From Myxococcaceae bacterium (GTDB lineage: Bacteria > Myxococcota > Myxococcia > Myxococcales > Myxococcaceae): a stretch of DNA of 64,000 nt. Below, one piece after another: positions 1 through 8,375 of the stretch. The stretch's first letter is position 1. The number at the start of each line of letters is the position of its first letter. A program made the translations under genes and the position numbers. The stretch covers positions 1 to 64,000 of the forward strand of contig JADGHL010000002.1 in the NCBI GenBank assembly GCA_019686135.1. Reading direction: 5' to 3'. The notes beneath the pieces were generated by a model. That model did not search any database and had not been told where the DNA came from. It was given only the letters and a program-made list of their open reading frames with translations.

Positions 1-266
1 CCCACGAAGATCTGTTCCGGCGGAAAGCCGAGGTGCCGGGCGAGCGCGCGGACCAGGTAGTAGCTGGAGCCGTCGGGGTAGAGGTTGAGCTGGCCAAGCG
101 CGGCGCGGATCGCCTCCACCGCCTTCGGCGAGGGGCCGAGCGGGTTCTCGTTGGAGGCGAGCTTGATCACTCCGGTGATCCCGTACTCGCGTTCGGTCTC
201 CTCGATGGGCTTGCCCGGGATGTACGGCTGGAGGGTCTCGATGAAGGGCGGGACGAGCGGACGCAT
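1..266 (-). CDS. hisC: Histidinol-phosphate aminotransferase, N-terminal part (cut by window edge)
   Basis: PLP-dependent class I/II aminotransferase of histidine biosynthesis, converting imidazole-acetol phosphate to histidinol phosphate. About 88 N-terminal residues are present and the frame stays open through position 1. They show the HisC opening: a leader with LQPYIPGKP, then IKLASNENPLGPSPKAV, then LNLYPDGSSYYL. The ATG at 264-266 follows the accA stop by 14 bases and has an AGAGG-type ribosome site, so it is probably co-transcribed with accA. The catalytic lysine lies outside the window. HisC-like enzymes also act on aromatic amino acids, so specificity is inferred. Confidence 0.9.
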   Translation of the reverse strand, partial: MRPLVPPFIETLQPYIPGKPIEETEREYGITGVIKLASNENPLGPSPKAVEAIRAALGQLNLYPDGSSYYLVRALARHLGFPPEQIFV

Positions 267-280
267 GTCGGGAGGGACCT

Positions 281-1252
281 CTAGGCGTTGTCGAGGAAGA
301 CGCCCATCGCACGGAACTTCCGGTACCGGTCGTCCACCAGCGCTTCGGGCGAGAGCTGCTTGAGCTGCGAAAGGTGCTTGCGGAGCGACTTGCCGACCGA
401 CTCGGCCATCTTCGCCGGATCGCGGTGGGCGCCGCCGGGCGGTTCGGGGATCACCTCGTCGATGATCTTGAACCCGTGCAGATCGCGCGCGGTGAGCTTC
501 ATCGCGTCCGCGGCCTTGTCCGCCCGGGAGCCGTCGCGCCAGAGGATGGAGGCGCAGCCCTCAGGGGAGATCACCGAGTACACGCTGTTCTCCAGCATCA
601 GCACGCGGTTCCCCACGCCGATCGCCAGCGCGCCGCCGGAGCCGCCCTCGCCGACGACCGTGGTGATCACCGGCACGGTGAGCCCGCTCATCGTCTCGAG
701 GCAGACCGCGATCGCCTCCGCCTGCCCGCGCTCCTCCGCGCCGAGCCCGGGGTACGCGCCCGGGGTGTCGACGAAGGTGAAGATCGGCCGGCGGAAGCGC
801 TCGGCGAGCTTCATCAGGCGCTGCGCCTTGCGGTAACCCTCCGGGCGCGGCATCCCGAAGTTCCGCTGCATGTTCTCCTTGGTGCTGCGTCCCTTCTGGT
901 GGCCGATCACCAGCACCGGCTCGCCGTCGAAGCGCGCGAACCCGCCGACGATCGCCGCGTCGGCGGCGAAGCGGCGATCGCCCTCCAGTTCGAAGAAGTC
1001 GGTGAACAGGTGCTGCACGTAGTCGAGGAAGTACGGCCGCGCCGGGTGCCGCGACAGTTGCACCACCTGCCAGCGGGAGAGGTCGCTGAAGATCTCCGAC
1101 TGCAGCCTCTTCGCCTTCTTCTCGAGCCGGGCGATCTCGGCGGTGAAGTCGGAGGCGCCGCTCTGTGAGAGCGCCTTGAGTTCGTCGATCTTCCGCTCCA
1201 GTTCGATCAGCGGGCGCTCGAAGTCGAGCGCATAGGTCGTCGCAATGGCCAT
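281..1252 (-). CDS. accA: Acetyl-CoA carboxylase carboxyltransferase subunit alpha
   Basis: Alpha subunit of the carboxyltransferase half of acetyl-CoA carboxylase, which moves the carboxyl group from biotin-BCCP to acetyl-CoA in the first step of fatty-acid synthesis; it works in the cytoplasm with AccD. At 323 residues it has the usual family length. The N-terminal part is a charged helix with [11 protein letters not shown]. The crotonase-fold core carries the family stretches [36 protein letters not shown] and [11 protein letters not shown], and ends with the [12 protein letters not shown] segment. accD is not in the window. The gene lies just upstream of hisC on the same strand. Confidence 0.97.
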   Translation of the reverse strand: MAIATTYALDFERPLIELERKIDELKALSQSGASDFTAEIARLEKKAKRLQSEIFSDLSRWQVVQLSRHPARPYFLDYVQHLFTDFFELEGDRRFAADAAIVGGFARFDGEPVLVIGHQKGRSTKENMQRNFGMPRPEGYRKAQRLMKLAERFRRPIFTFVDTPGAYPGLGAEERGQAEAIAVCLETMSGLTVPVITTVVGEGGSGGALAIGVGNRVLMLENSVYSVISPEGCASILWRDGSRADKAADAMKLTARDLHGFKIIDEVIPEPPGGAHRDPAKMAESVGKSLRKHLSQLKQLSPEALVDDRYRKFRAMGVFLDNA

Positions 1253-1376
1253 GGGCAGCCGGCGTCACTAGCACCCGCATCGGGGCGCTTCAACGCGCAA
1301 TCGCTCACACACCCGTCGCTCGAGCGAAGCGAAGAGCCGTCACGAACGACTCACCAGCGACTCCGAACCGCTTCGA

Positions 1377-3404
1377 TCAAGCGGCGCGGATCTTCGCGGC
1401 CGGCGCGGAGAGCGCGTACCACGCGGTGCGGAACGCTTTGAGCTCGCGGAGCCCCGCCGGGTGCCGGCCGAGCGCGGGCGCCACGGTGACCGGCAGGCCG
1501 ATCCGCTTCTCCATGATCCGGGCCGCGTTCAGCTCGTTCTTGCGCCGGTTCTCGCAGCGCGGGCAGGTCGACTTGGGCAGCACGCGGTTGACCAGCACCC
1601 GCTCCACGCCGAGGTTGCGCGCCTTGAGCGCCTCCACCAGGCGCTCGGTGCGCGACGCCGCCAGCTCCTCGCCGCGGGTCACCACCACGAAGCGCGCCTC
1701 GTTGGGCGAGGCCAGCGCCTGCTCGAAGCGCTTGATGTGTTTGATCATCGCCGCCACGTCGTCGGCCAGCTCCGCGAGGCCGCGGGCCCGGTACTTCGAC
1801 ACGCCGGCGTGCACCGCCTCCAGCCACGCCAGCGCGACCTTCGGCAGATCCACCAGCCGCACCATCGCCGCGGCGGGCGCGGGATCGACCACGATGCGCT
1901 TGAACCGCTCCTGCACCAGCGCATCGGTGAGGGCGCTCAGCGCCGCCAGCTCGTCGATGGCCGGGGGCGCCGAGTCCAAAAGGTTCCGGAGTAGCTCGCG
2001 GTCGGAGGCGGCTTCGAGGCCCTTCTGCCCTTCGAAGGCCTTCTCCGCCTTCTCCTTCCAGCGCTTGCGCAGCCCGCCGAACCAGGCCTGCACGTCCAGC
2101 TCGCGAGCGTACAGGCCCTTGGTCCCCTTCACCTGGGTTTCGGTGTCGGTCAGCCGGCTCTGCAGCACGTCAGAGAGCGAGTGCGCAGGGTCGGTGGAGA
2201 TGAGCAGCACCGGTCCTTCCTTCTCGGTCAGCGTCACGGCCGCGGCGGCCGCGCAGGACGACTTGCCCACGCCGCCCTGGCCGACGAAGAAGATGAGCCG
2301 GGTGGGCGGAATGGGCGGCGCGGCGATGGGCGGCATCGACGGCGCCCGCACCAGCGCCGGCGGACCCTCGGCGGCGGAGAACTCCAGCGCGCGGCTCTCC
2401 TTGCCGGTGGCCCACTCCTTCGCGAACTTCTTGAGCTCGTCCAGCCCGCGCGGCGCCTCCTCGCGCTTCTGGATGAGTTGGACCCGGACGTTCTTGTCCA
2501 GGCCGGCCAGCTTGCGCACGTGCGGCGCCTGCAGCCCGCGCCGGCCCTGGCAAGCCGGGCAGCCGGAGCGATCCTCGACCTGGTTCACCACCAGCTCGCA
2601 GACCGGGAAACCCCGCTCCATCAGCTTCGCGAAGTACATCCGCGTCTGCGCCTCGGGCACCGGCTCGGCCAGAGCGATCAGATGGAACGACGTGGACGCG
2701 GGATCCTTGAGGAACGCCTGCAGCCTCTCGAGCCGCGCGCCGACCTCGTCGAGGAAGCCGCCTTCGGCCGCCGCCGGTGCGGACTCCGCCGCGGCGTTCG
2801 CGCCCTTCTTGCCGGCCACCTTCGCCGAGGTCTTCGCCGGCGCCTTGATGGCCACCTTCGCCGCAGGCGCCTTCCCCGCAGTCTTCGTCTGCGGCCGGAC
2901 GATCCCGAGGAACTTCCGGAGGCCTGCGGGCAGGTCGAGGATCCGCAGCATCTGCGCGGTCGGCGCAGTGTCCACGACGATCCGATCCCAGGCCTTGTCC
3001 TCGAGCTGCCGCACAAGCTCGAGCAGGAACACCGCCTCCTCCATCCCGGGCACGGTGTTCGCGAGGATCTTCTCGAGGTCCTCCTCGCTGAGCAGCGCCC
3101 CCTTGAGCACGGCCTGGCGCAGCGCCGGCTCGTAGTGCTTGAGGAAGGGCCCCATCAGCGGGCCGGGTTCGTACTCCGCGGCATAGACGCCGCCGTCACC
3201 CTTGCCGGCGTGGACCTTCGCCGGCTTCGGCGTCAGCTTCTTCTTGATCAGGTCCGAGAGCGACCGCGAGCCGTCCGCCGAAACCAGGAGGATCTTCTCC
3301 TTCGGGTGCTTCTCCGACAGGTTCAGGGCGTAGGCGGTGGCCAGAGTGGTCTTGCCAACACCGCCCTTACCGGCGAAGAAGTGGAGAACGCGTCCGTCGC
3401 TCAT
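1377..3404 (-). CDS. Tandem Get3/ArsA-type ATPase with asymmetric halves
   Basis: A 675-residue protein made of two Get3/ArsA (TRC40) SIMIBI ATPase units. Half 1 starts with a full deviant Walker A (GKGGVGKTT, residues 12-20) and has switch II DTAPTAQMLR, but its switch I reads ADGSRSLSD instead of DPAHSLSD. Half 2 (from about residue 370) keeps DPAHSLSD, but has GQGGVGKSS, losing the signature lysine, and a weakened switch II (DPAPAAAMVR). Each half has a C-P-x-C motif (CPACQGRR, CPRCENRR) like the zinc-binding dimer motif of Get3. Half 1 also has an Ala/Lys-rich insertion (residues about 170-215). There is no arsR/B/C nearby, so arsenite export is unlikely; handling of membrane-protein tails or another client is possible. 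The 216 bases upstream hold no convincing gene and presumably the promoter. Confidence 0.85.
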   Translation of the reverse strand: MSDGRVLHFFAGKGGVGKTTLATAYALNLSEKHPKEKILLVSADGSRSLSDLIKKKLTPKPAKVHAGKGDGGVYAAEYEPGPLMGPFLKHYEPALRQAVLKGALLSEEDLEKILANTVPGMEEAVFLLELVRQLEDKAWDRIVVDTAPTAQMLRILDLPAGLRKFLGIVRPQTKTAGKAPAAKVAIKAPAKTSAKVAGKKGANAAAESAPAAAEGGFLDEVGARLERLQAFLKDPASTSFHLIALAEPVPEAQTRMYFAKLMERGFPVCELVVNQVEDRSGCPACQGRRGLQAPHVRKLAGLDKNVRVQLIQKREEAPRGLDELKKFAKEWATGKESRALEFSAAEGPPALVRAPSMPPIAAPPIPPTRLIFFVGQGGVGKSSCAAAAAVTLTEKEGPVLLISTDPAHSLSDVLQSRLTDTETQVKGTKGLYARELDVQAWFGGLRKRWKEKAEKAFEGQKGLEAASDRELLRNLLDSAPPAIDELAALSALTDALVQERFKRIVVDPAPAAAMVRLVDLPKVALAWLEAVHAGVSKYRARGLAELADDVAAMIKHIKRFEQALASPNEARFVVVTRGEELAASRTERLVEALKARNLGVERVLVNRVLPKSTCPRCENRRKNELNAARIMEKRIGLPVTVAPALGRHPAGLRELKAFRTAWYALSAPAAKIRAA

Positions 3405-3620
3405 GGTGCCTCGTACCTTCCGAAAGCCGCGGGATCCGCGCCGGTTTCCCCGGCCTGAAGTTCCGGCGTGAAGCAGCCCCCCGCCGACGCCTGGAACAGC
3501 GCGCGAAGGCGCGAAGAATCCCTCGTACGCAGGGCAAAAGTCAAGCAGTGACGCGGGTTTTCATTGGTGTGGGAAACAAGGCCACACGCCCGCCGGGAAG
3601 ACGGGGGCAAGGCCATGCCC

Positions 3621-5066
<1,446 letters not shown>

Positions 5067-5070
5067 CGTG

Positions 5071-5772
5071 TCACCTTTGTGGAAGAAGAATCGGGAAGAC
5101 CATCTGGACCTCGGCGCCGCCGATCCGAAGCTCGGCGCCGATCTCGGCGGACAGCGCGGTGAGGGCGGCGCGCGCGTTCTCGAACGGCTCCACGCCCTCG
5201 GGGGCGCCGTCCTTGACCCAGAGCGTCGCGCGCGCCCCGTCGCGCTGGAGAATGACATCCAGCTCGCCTTCCGGCCCGGCGCGAACCACGCCGCGGAAGA
5301 TCGCCTGGAGCACGAGGAACTTGAGCGTCGATGCGGGAGCGCCCACCTTGAGATCGGGTTCGACCATCTGGCGCACCTTGATCATTTGTCGGCGGCACTC
5401 GTGCCCCAGCACCACCAGCACCTGCCTGACCAGGTCCGACAGATCCGCGGGCACGCCCGGCGCGTCCGGCCGCGCGGCGAGGAACTCGGCGAACTGCTTC
5501 AGGATGGCGTCCACCCGGAAGATCTGTTCGCGCATCACCTTGAAGTTCTTCTCCTGCGAGGCCGGGATCTCGCCCAGCTCGCGGCGGACCTTCTCGGTGA
5601 GGACGTCGAGGTTGATCGAGAGCGCGTTCAACGGATTGCGGACGTCGTGCAGCAGGCTGTCCATCAGCCGCTGCGAAACCAGGTGGCGCGCGGCGCCCAC
5701 GGCAGTCTGCACCCCAGGATCCGACACCGGCGCACCCGCTGCACCTGAATTGCCCAAGCGTGGCTCCTTCAA
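5071..5772 (-). CDS. Histidine-kinase-like protein with intact H-box and degenerate ATPase domain
   Basis: A soluble 233-residue sensor-kinase relative directly upstream of the sigma-54 regulator. The dimerisation/phospho-acceptor region is good: LLHDVRNPLNALSINLDVL holds the phosphorylatable histidine with its E/D-x-x-N/R pattern, followed by a long helix. The ATP-binding half is eroded: the N-box asparagines are missing (LQAIFRGVVRA), the G1 motif is reduced to VKDGAPEGV, and no GxGxG G2 loop is visible. There are no transmembrane segments and no input domain. It may be a phosphotransfer intermediate or phosphatase for its partner rather than an active kinase. The start is TTG at 5770-5772; no strong ribosome site was found, so the exact N terminus is uncertain. 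Confidence 0.75.
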   Translation of the reverse strand: MKEPRLGNSGAAGAPVSDPGVQTAVGAARHLVSQRLMDSLLHDVRNPLNALSINLDVLTEKVRRELGEIPASQEKNFKVMREQIFRVDAILKQFAEFLAARPDAPGVPADLSDLVRQVLVVLGHECRRQMIKVRQMVEPDLKVGAPASTLKFLVLQAIFRGVVRAGPEGELDVILQRDGARATLWVKDGAPEGVEPFENARAALTALSAEIGAELRIGGAEVQMVFPILLPQR

Positions 5773-5954
5773 GGAGATGCCCCCAGCTTCACCCGCCGCC
5801 GCCCGGTTGGGGCCGATTTAGGGACGGCCTCCCTCCGGGTCAACCAGCCGGCCGATCTGCCTGGCTGGGAGGGGACCACGGCCGTTGGCCACCGGGCACG
5901 GGCGGCGGGACAACACCGGGTTGCACCGTTCGCTTCCGGGCGGATCGGTAAACG

Positions 5955-6458
5955 TTACCCGGTAGACTTTTCAGGGGGCGGCCGGTCCTCCGGAGTACCT
6001 CGAGCCGCCTCCGCGGCGGCGCGGGCAGCCTCACCCAGGGCGACGAGCTCGAGCCCCAGCCTGGACGCGTACTCGAAGATCCGCGGGTCCCGATAGAACT
6101 CGCCGAAGACGATCCGCTTGCAGCCGGCGTTGGCGATCAGTTTGAAGCACGGCCAGCACGGCGAGGCGGTCGTGTACATGGTGGCCCCGTCGATCGCGAC
6201 GCCGTTCTTGGCGGCCTGGATGATGGCGTTGGCCTCGGCGTGCACGGTGGCCACGCAGTGCCCGTTCTCCATCATGTGGCCGACCTCGTCGCAGTGGGGC
6301 AGGCCGCGGATCGATCCGTTGTAGCCGGTGGAGAGGATCGTCCGGTCGCGCACCAGCACCGCGCCGACGTGCTTGCGATCGCAGGTCGCGCGGGTGGCCA
6401 CCTGAACTGCGATGTCCATGAAGTACTGATCCCAGGAGCTGCGATGTGGCGCGGTCAT
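5955..6458 (-). CDS. dCMP deaminase-family protein (ComEB-like cytidine/deoxycytidylate deaminase)
   Basis: A zinc-dependent deaminase of the dCMP deaminase family, which turns dCMP into dUMP for thymidylate synthesis. The 167-residue protein has the cytidine-deaminase zinc site: HAEANAI (zinc His and catalytic Glu) and SPCWPC (two zinc Cys), plus a preceding conserved region with STGYNGSIRGLPHCDE typical of the dCMP subfamily. The ATG at 6456-6458 follows GGAGG by 6-7 bases; longer in-frame extensions lack this and look non-coding. The stop codon lies inside an inverted repeat (GGTAA-acg-TTACC, 5947-5959). Confidence 0.9.
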   Translation of the reverse strand: MTAPHRSSWDQYFMDIAVQVATRATCDRKHVGAVLVRDRTILSTGYNGSIRGLPHCDEVGHMMENGHCVATVHAEANAIIQAAKNGVAIDGATMYTTASPCWPCFKLIANAGCKRIVFGEFYRDPRIFEYASRLGLELVALGEAARAAAEAARGTPEDRPPPEKSTG

Positions 6459-6594
6459 CGGCGATCCTCCGAAGCGGCTGACTTCTCTCTGAATGGAAGC
6501 GGAGGTGTCAATCAAGGGAAGCGACGTTCCCGCGCCCCCGGTCCGCAGGCGCACCTGGCAGGCAGAAGAGGTGAGACAGCCACCGCCTTGCCTG

Positions 6595-6610
6595 TGGCAC
6601 CCGGGATGCT
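6595..6610 (+). promoter_or_regulatory. Candidate sigma-54 (-24/-12) promoter
   Basis: TGGCAC, five bases, then ATGCT: the -24 element is perfect and the -12 element differs by one base from TTGC, with the required GG-N10-GC spacing. The predicted transcript would start near 6621, leaving a short leader with GGAGG at 6626-6630 before the ATG at 6637. A sigma-54 activator is encoded 1.5 kb away. Chance matches occur in G+C-rich DNA, so this remains tentative. Confidence 0.4.
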
Positions 6611-6636
6611 TGGGGCCCCCTGGCCGGAGGCGAGCC

Positions 6637-6996
6637 ATGCGGGTTTGGGAGATCGGTGCGGCGGCGGGGCTCACGGCGGCGGCGAGCGTGGGGCTGGTGG
6701 CCCTGAGCCTGCACAAGAGCGTCGCGGCAGGGCCGCTGTCGCGCGTGCCCGCCCAGCTGGTCCGGATGCAGGCGGTGCTGCGGGAGGTCGACGCGCCGCA
6801 CGGGCTGCTCCGCGTGGGCGACCCGCTCCGGCCGATGGTGGTGCGGATCGGCGAGGACACGACCATCTTCGCCCGCGGACGGATCGGGACCGTGGGCGAT
6901 CTGCGGATCGGCCAGTCGATCTGCGTGGCCTACTCTGCCGACGGCCGCCGGGACCGGCACGTCGACGCCGAGTGGATCGAACCCTGCGCGCGGTAG
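6637..6996 (+). CDS. Small exported protein of unknown function
   Basis: A 119-residue protein I do not recognise. The N terminus has a hydrophobic segment (residues about 5-27, AAAGLTAAASVGLVALSL) that is either a signal peptide or a membrane anchor. The rest looks like a compact beta-rich domain (PMVVRIGEDTTIFARG, IGQSICVAYSADG), a layout similar to small OB-fold proteins that bind metal or nucleic acid, but I cannot assign one. The ATG at 6637 is preceded by GGAGG with 6 bases spacing, which makes this start better than the in-frame ATG upstream. It has a candidate sigma-54 promoter of its own and faces a convergent protease gene. Confidence 0.7.
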   Translation: MRVWEIGAAAGLTAAASVGLVALSLHKSVAAGPLSRVPAQLVRMQAVLREVDAPHGLLRVGDPLRPMVVRIGEDTTIFARGRIGTVGDLRIGQSICVAYSADGRRDRHVDAEWIEPCAR

Positions 6997-7020
6997 CGAC
7001 ATCGCGCGCGGCGGGACGAA

Positions 7021-7872
7021 TCAGCGCGCGGCGCTGCGACGCGGGCCCAGCGCATGCGGGCGCGCCAGGTTCGCAAAGCCCTTGCGTTCGAGGAAGGTGC
7101 GGATCGTCGACACCGGCAGCGCGAAGGTCTCGCCCGGCAGCGGGAGCTCGAAGCTTTGCAGCTTCGCGGTGCGGTAGCCAGCGACGATCGCCAGAAGGTG
7201 CCCCGAGTCGCGCGCGTACACGCCGCCGCCGGAGGCGCCGTAGCCGACGTTCGCGTCGGTCTTGAGGATCGCCGGCGCGCCGGTCTTCGGATCCCGGTCG
7301 ACGAAGGAGATCAACCCGCCCGAGAGCGAGATGGCGCTGCCGAACGGCGCGGACGCCACCAGCACCGGGTCGCCCGGGACGAGCTCCGCGTCGTCTGCCA
7401 AAGGCGCCGGTTCGAGGCTGATGCCCTCCACCTTCAGCAGCGCGAGATCCTCCTCGGAGGGATCGCCTGCCGCGACGAGCGCGGCGCCGAACTCCATCGG
7501 CTCGCTCCGGCCCTCGTCCCAGGGACGGTCCACCACCACCCGGACCTCGGGCGCCTTCATCCCGCGCGTGTCCAGGTTGTGCGCGCTGGTCAGCACATAC
7601 GTGCCGCTGCCGCCCGCGCCGACCTCGCTGCCCACCACCACGCCGGACGCGGTCCGCTTGAGCTCCTTCCCGTCGTAGAGGAACAGCCGCACGTTGTGCG
7701 CGAGCAGGGCCTTCACGCGCTCGTGGCGGGCGGCGGAGGTATCCACGGAGGAAACGGGTGCCCGGGCAGGGGCTGCCGCGGGCGCGGTGGCCGGGGACAC
7801 GGTGGCGCACGCGCCGAGCGCGAGGGTGACGGTCGCGGCGCAAAGAGCGGAGATCGGATGGAGCGCTTTCAT
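7021..7872 (-). CDS. Trypsin-like serine protease, predicted lipoprotein
   Basis: A 283-residue chymotrypsin-fold protease of the HtrA/trypsin_2 type, predicted to be lipid-anchored: the N terminus has a signal segment ending in a lipobox (LALGAC). The catalytic triad is visible as His in LTSAHN, Asp in EDLALLKV and Ser in GYGASGGGVY. No PDZ domain follows, unlike DegP or DegS, and an Ala/Pro-rich linker sits between lipobox and catalytic domain. The ATG at 7870-7872 was chosen because it directly precedes the signal sequence and has GGAG upstream; the frame extends further but without signal-like sequence. The substrate is unknown. Confidence 0.88.
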   Translation of the reverse strand: MKALHPISALCAATVTLALGACATVSPATAPAAAPARAPVSSVDTSAARHERVKALLAHNVRLFLYDGKELKRTASGVVVGSEVGAGGSGTYVLTSAHNLDTRGMKAPEVRVVVDRPWDEGRSEPMEFGAALVAAGDPSEEDLALLKVEGISLEPAPLADDAELVPGDPVLVASAPFGSAISLSGGLISFVDRDPKTGAPAILKTDANVGYGASGGGVYARDSGHLLAIVAGYRTAKLQSFELPLPGETFALPVSTIRTFLERKGFANLARPHALGPRRSAAR

Positions 7873-8375
7873 GGCTCCGGGCCCAACCCATGAGCGGGCG
7901 ACCTGTTCCCCGCGGTGTCGAGTGTGCTCGCTCGTCCGCACAGCTCGGCTGAAGTGGCCCACCCGTGCATCGCCCAGCCTCACGCGCAGCGAAGCGGCGC
8001 GGACCACGGCGATGAATCCCCTTCAGCGCATCTCCGCCCATTGTGGTGCGCCGCGCTGGACGGCAGAGAGGATGTGCTCGGGCGCCAGGCCCCGTTCCGT
8101 GGCCAGAGGCTGAAAACCTCGCCGGCGGGACCGGGGTGACCGAAGCCACGCGGGTGGAGGCCTTGCGCAAATCCCTCGACGTACCGCTTCTGATGAGCCC
8201 CCGATCGCCTGGGAGTGCCGGCGCGCGGACATCGTGCCGCTGGGCGAATACGCGCTCGAGAAGGTGGCGATCGCGACGCAGCAGCGCTTCGTGCCGGACT
8301 GAGCCCATCCCGGCGCAGGCGGCGGTGCCACGTTCCACGACTCGGAACGCAACGACGGCCCGGGGGCCACTTCCC
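7873..8375. other. About 500 bases without an intact gene
   Basis: The stretch separates the divergent upstream end of the protease gene from the 3' end of prkA. It should contain the protease promoter, but no clear -35/-10 pair was seen. The only coding-like segment is the broken small frame at 8136-8302, listed separately. No repeat, RNA gene or terminator was recognised. Confidence 0.6.
8136..8302 (+). pseudogene. Possible 55-residue gene broken by one missing base in a C run
   Basis: From GTG at 8136 the frame reads MTEATRVEALRKSLDVPLL, then loses sense at a CCCCC run (8195-8199 region). From the other side, the +2 frame reads IAWECRRADIVPL and EYALEKVAIATQQRFVPD before TGA at 8300-8302. 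Adding a single C to the run joins both halves into one 55-residue frame with protein-like composition. This could be a recent frameshift or an assembly error. The product is not recognised. Confidence 0.35.

Noticed and set aside
1377-3404. Arsenite-export ATPase ArsA
   Set aside because: No arsB, arsD or arsR nearby and the CxxC motifs are of Get3 type rather than the ArsA metal-binding cysteines.
3401-3616. 71-codon frame upstream of the Get3-like gene
   Set aside because: Overlaps the start of the ATPase gene, no ribosome site, composition not protein-like; this gap is better read as promoter region.
5067-5258. Longer N terminus for the sigma-54 regulator
   Set aside because: The added residues are Arg/Ser/Pro-rich, lie inside the kinase gene, and precede the first receiver strand; TTG at 5066 has a ribosome site.
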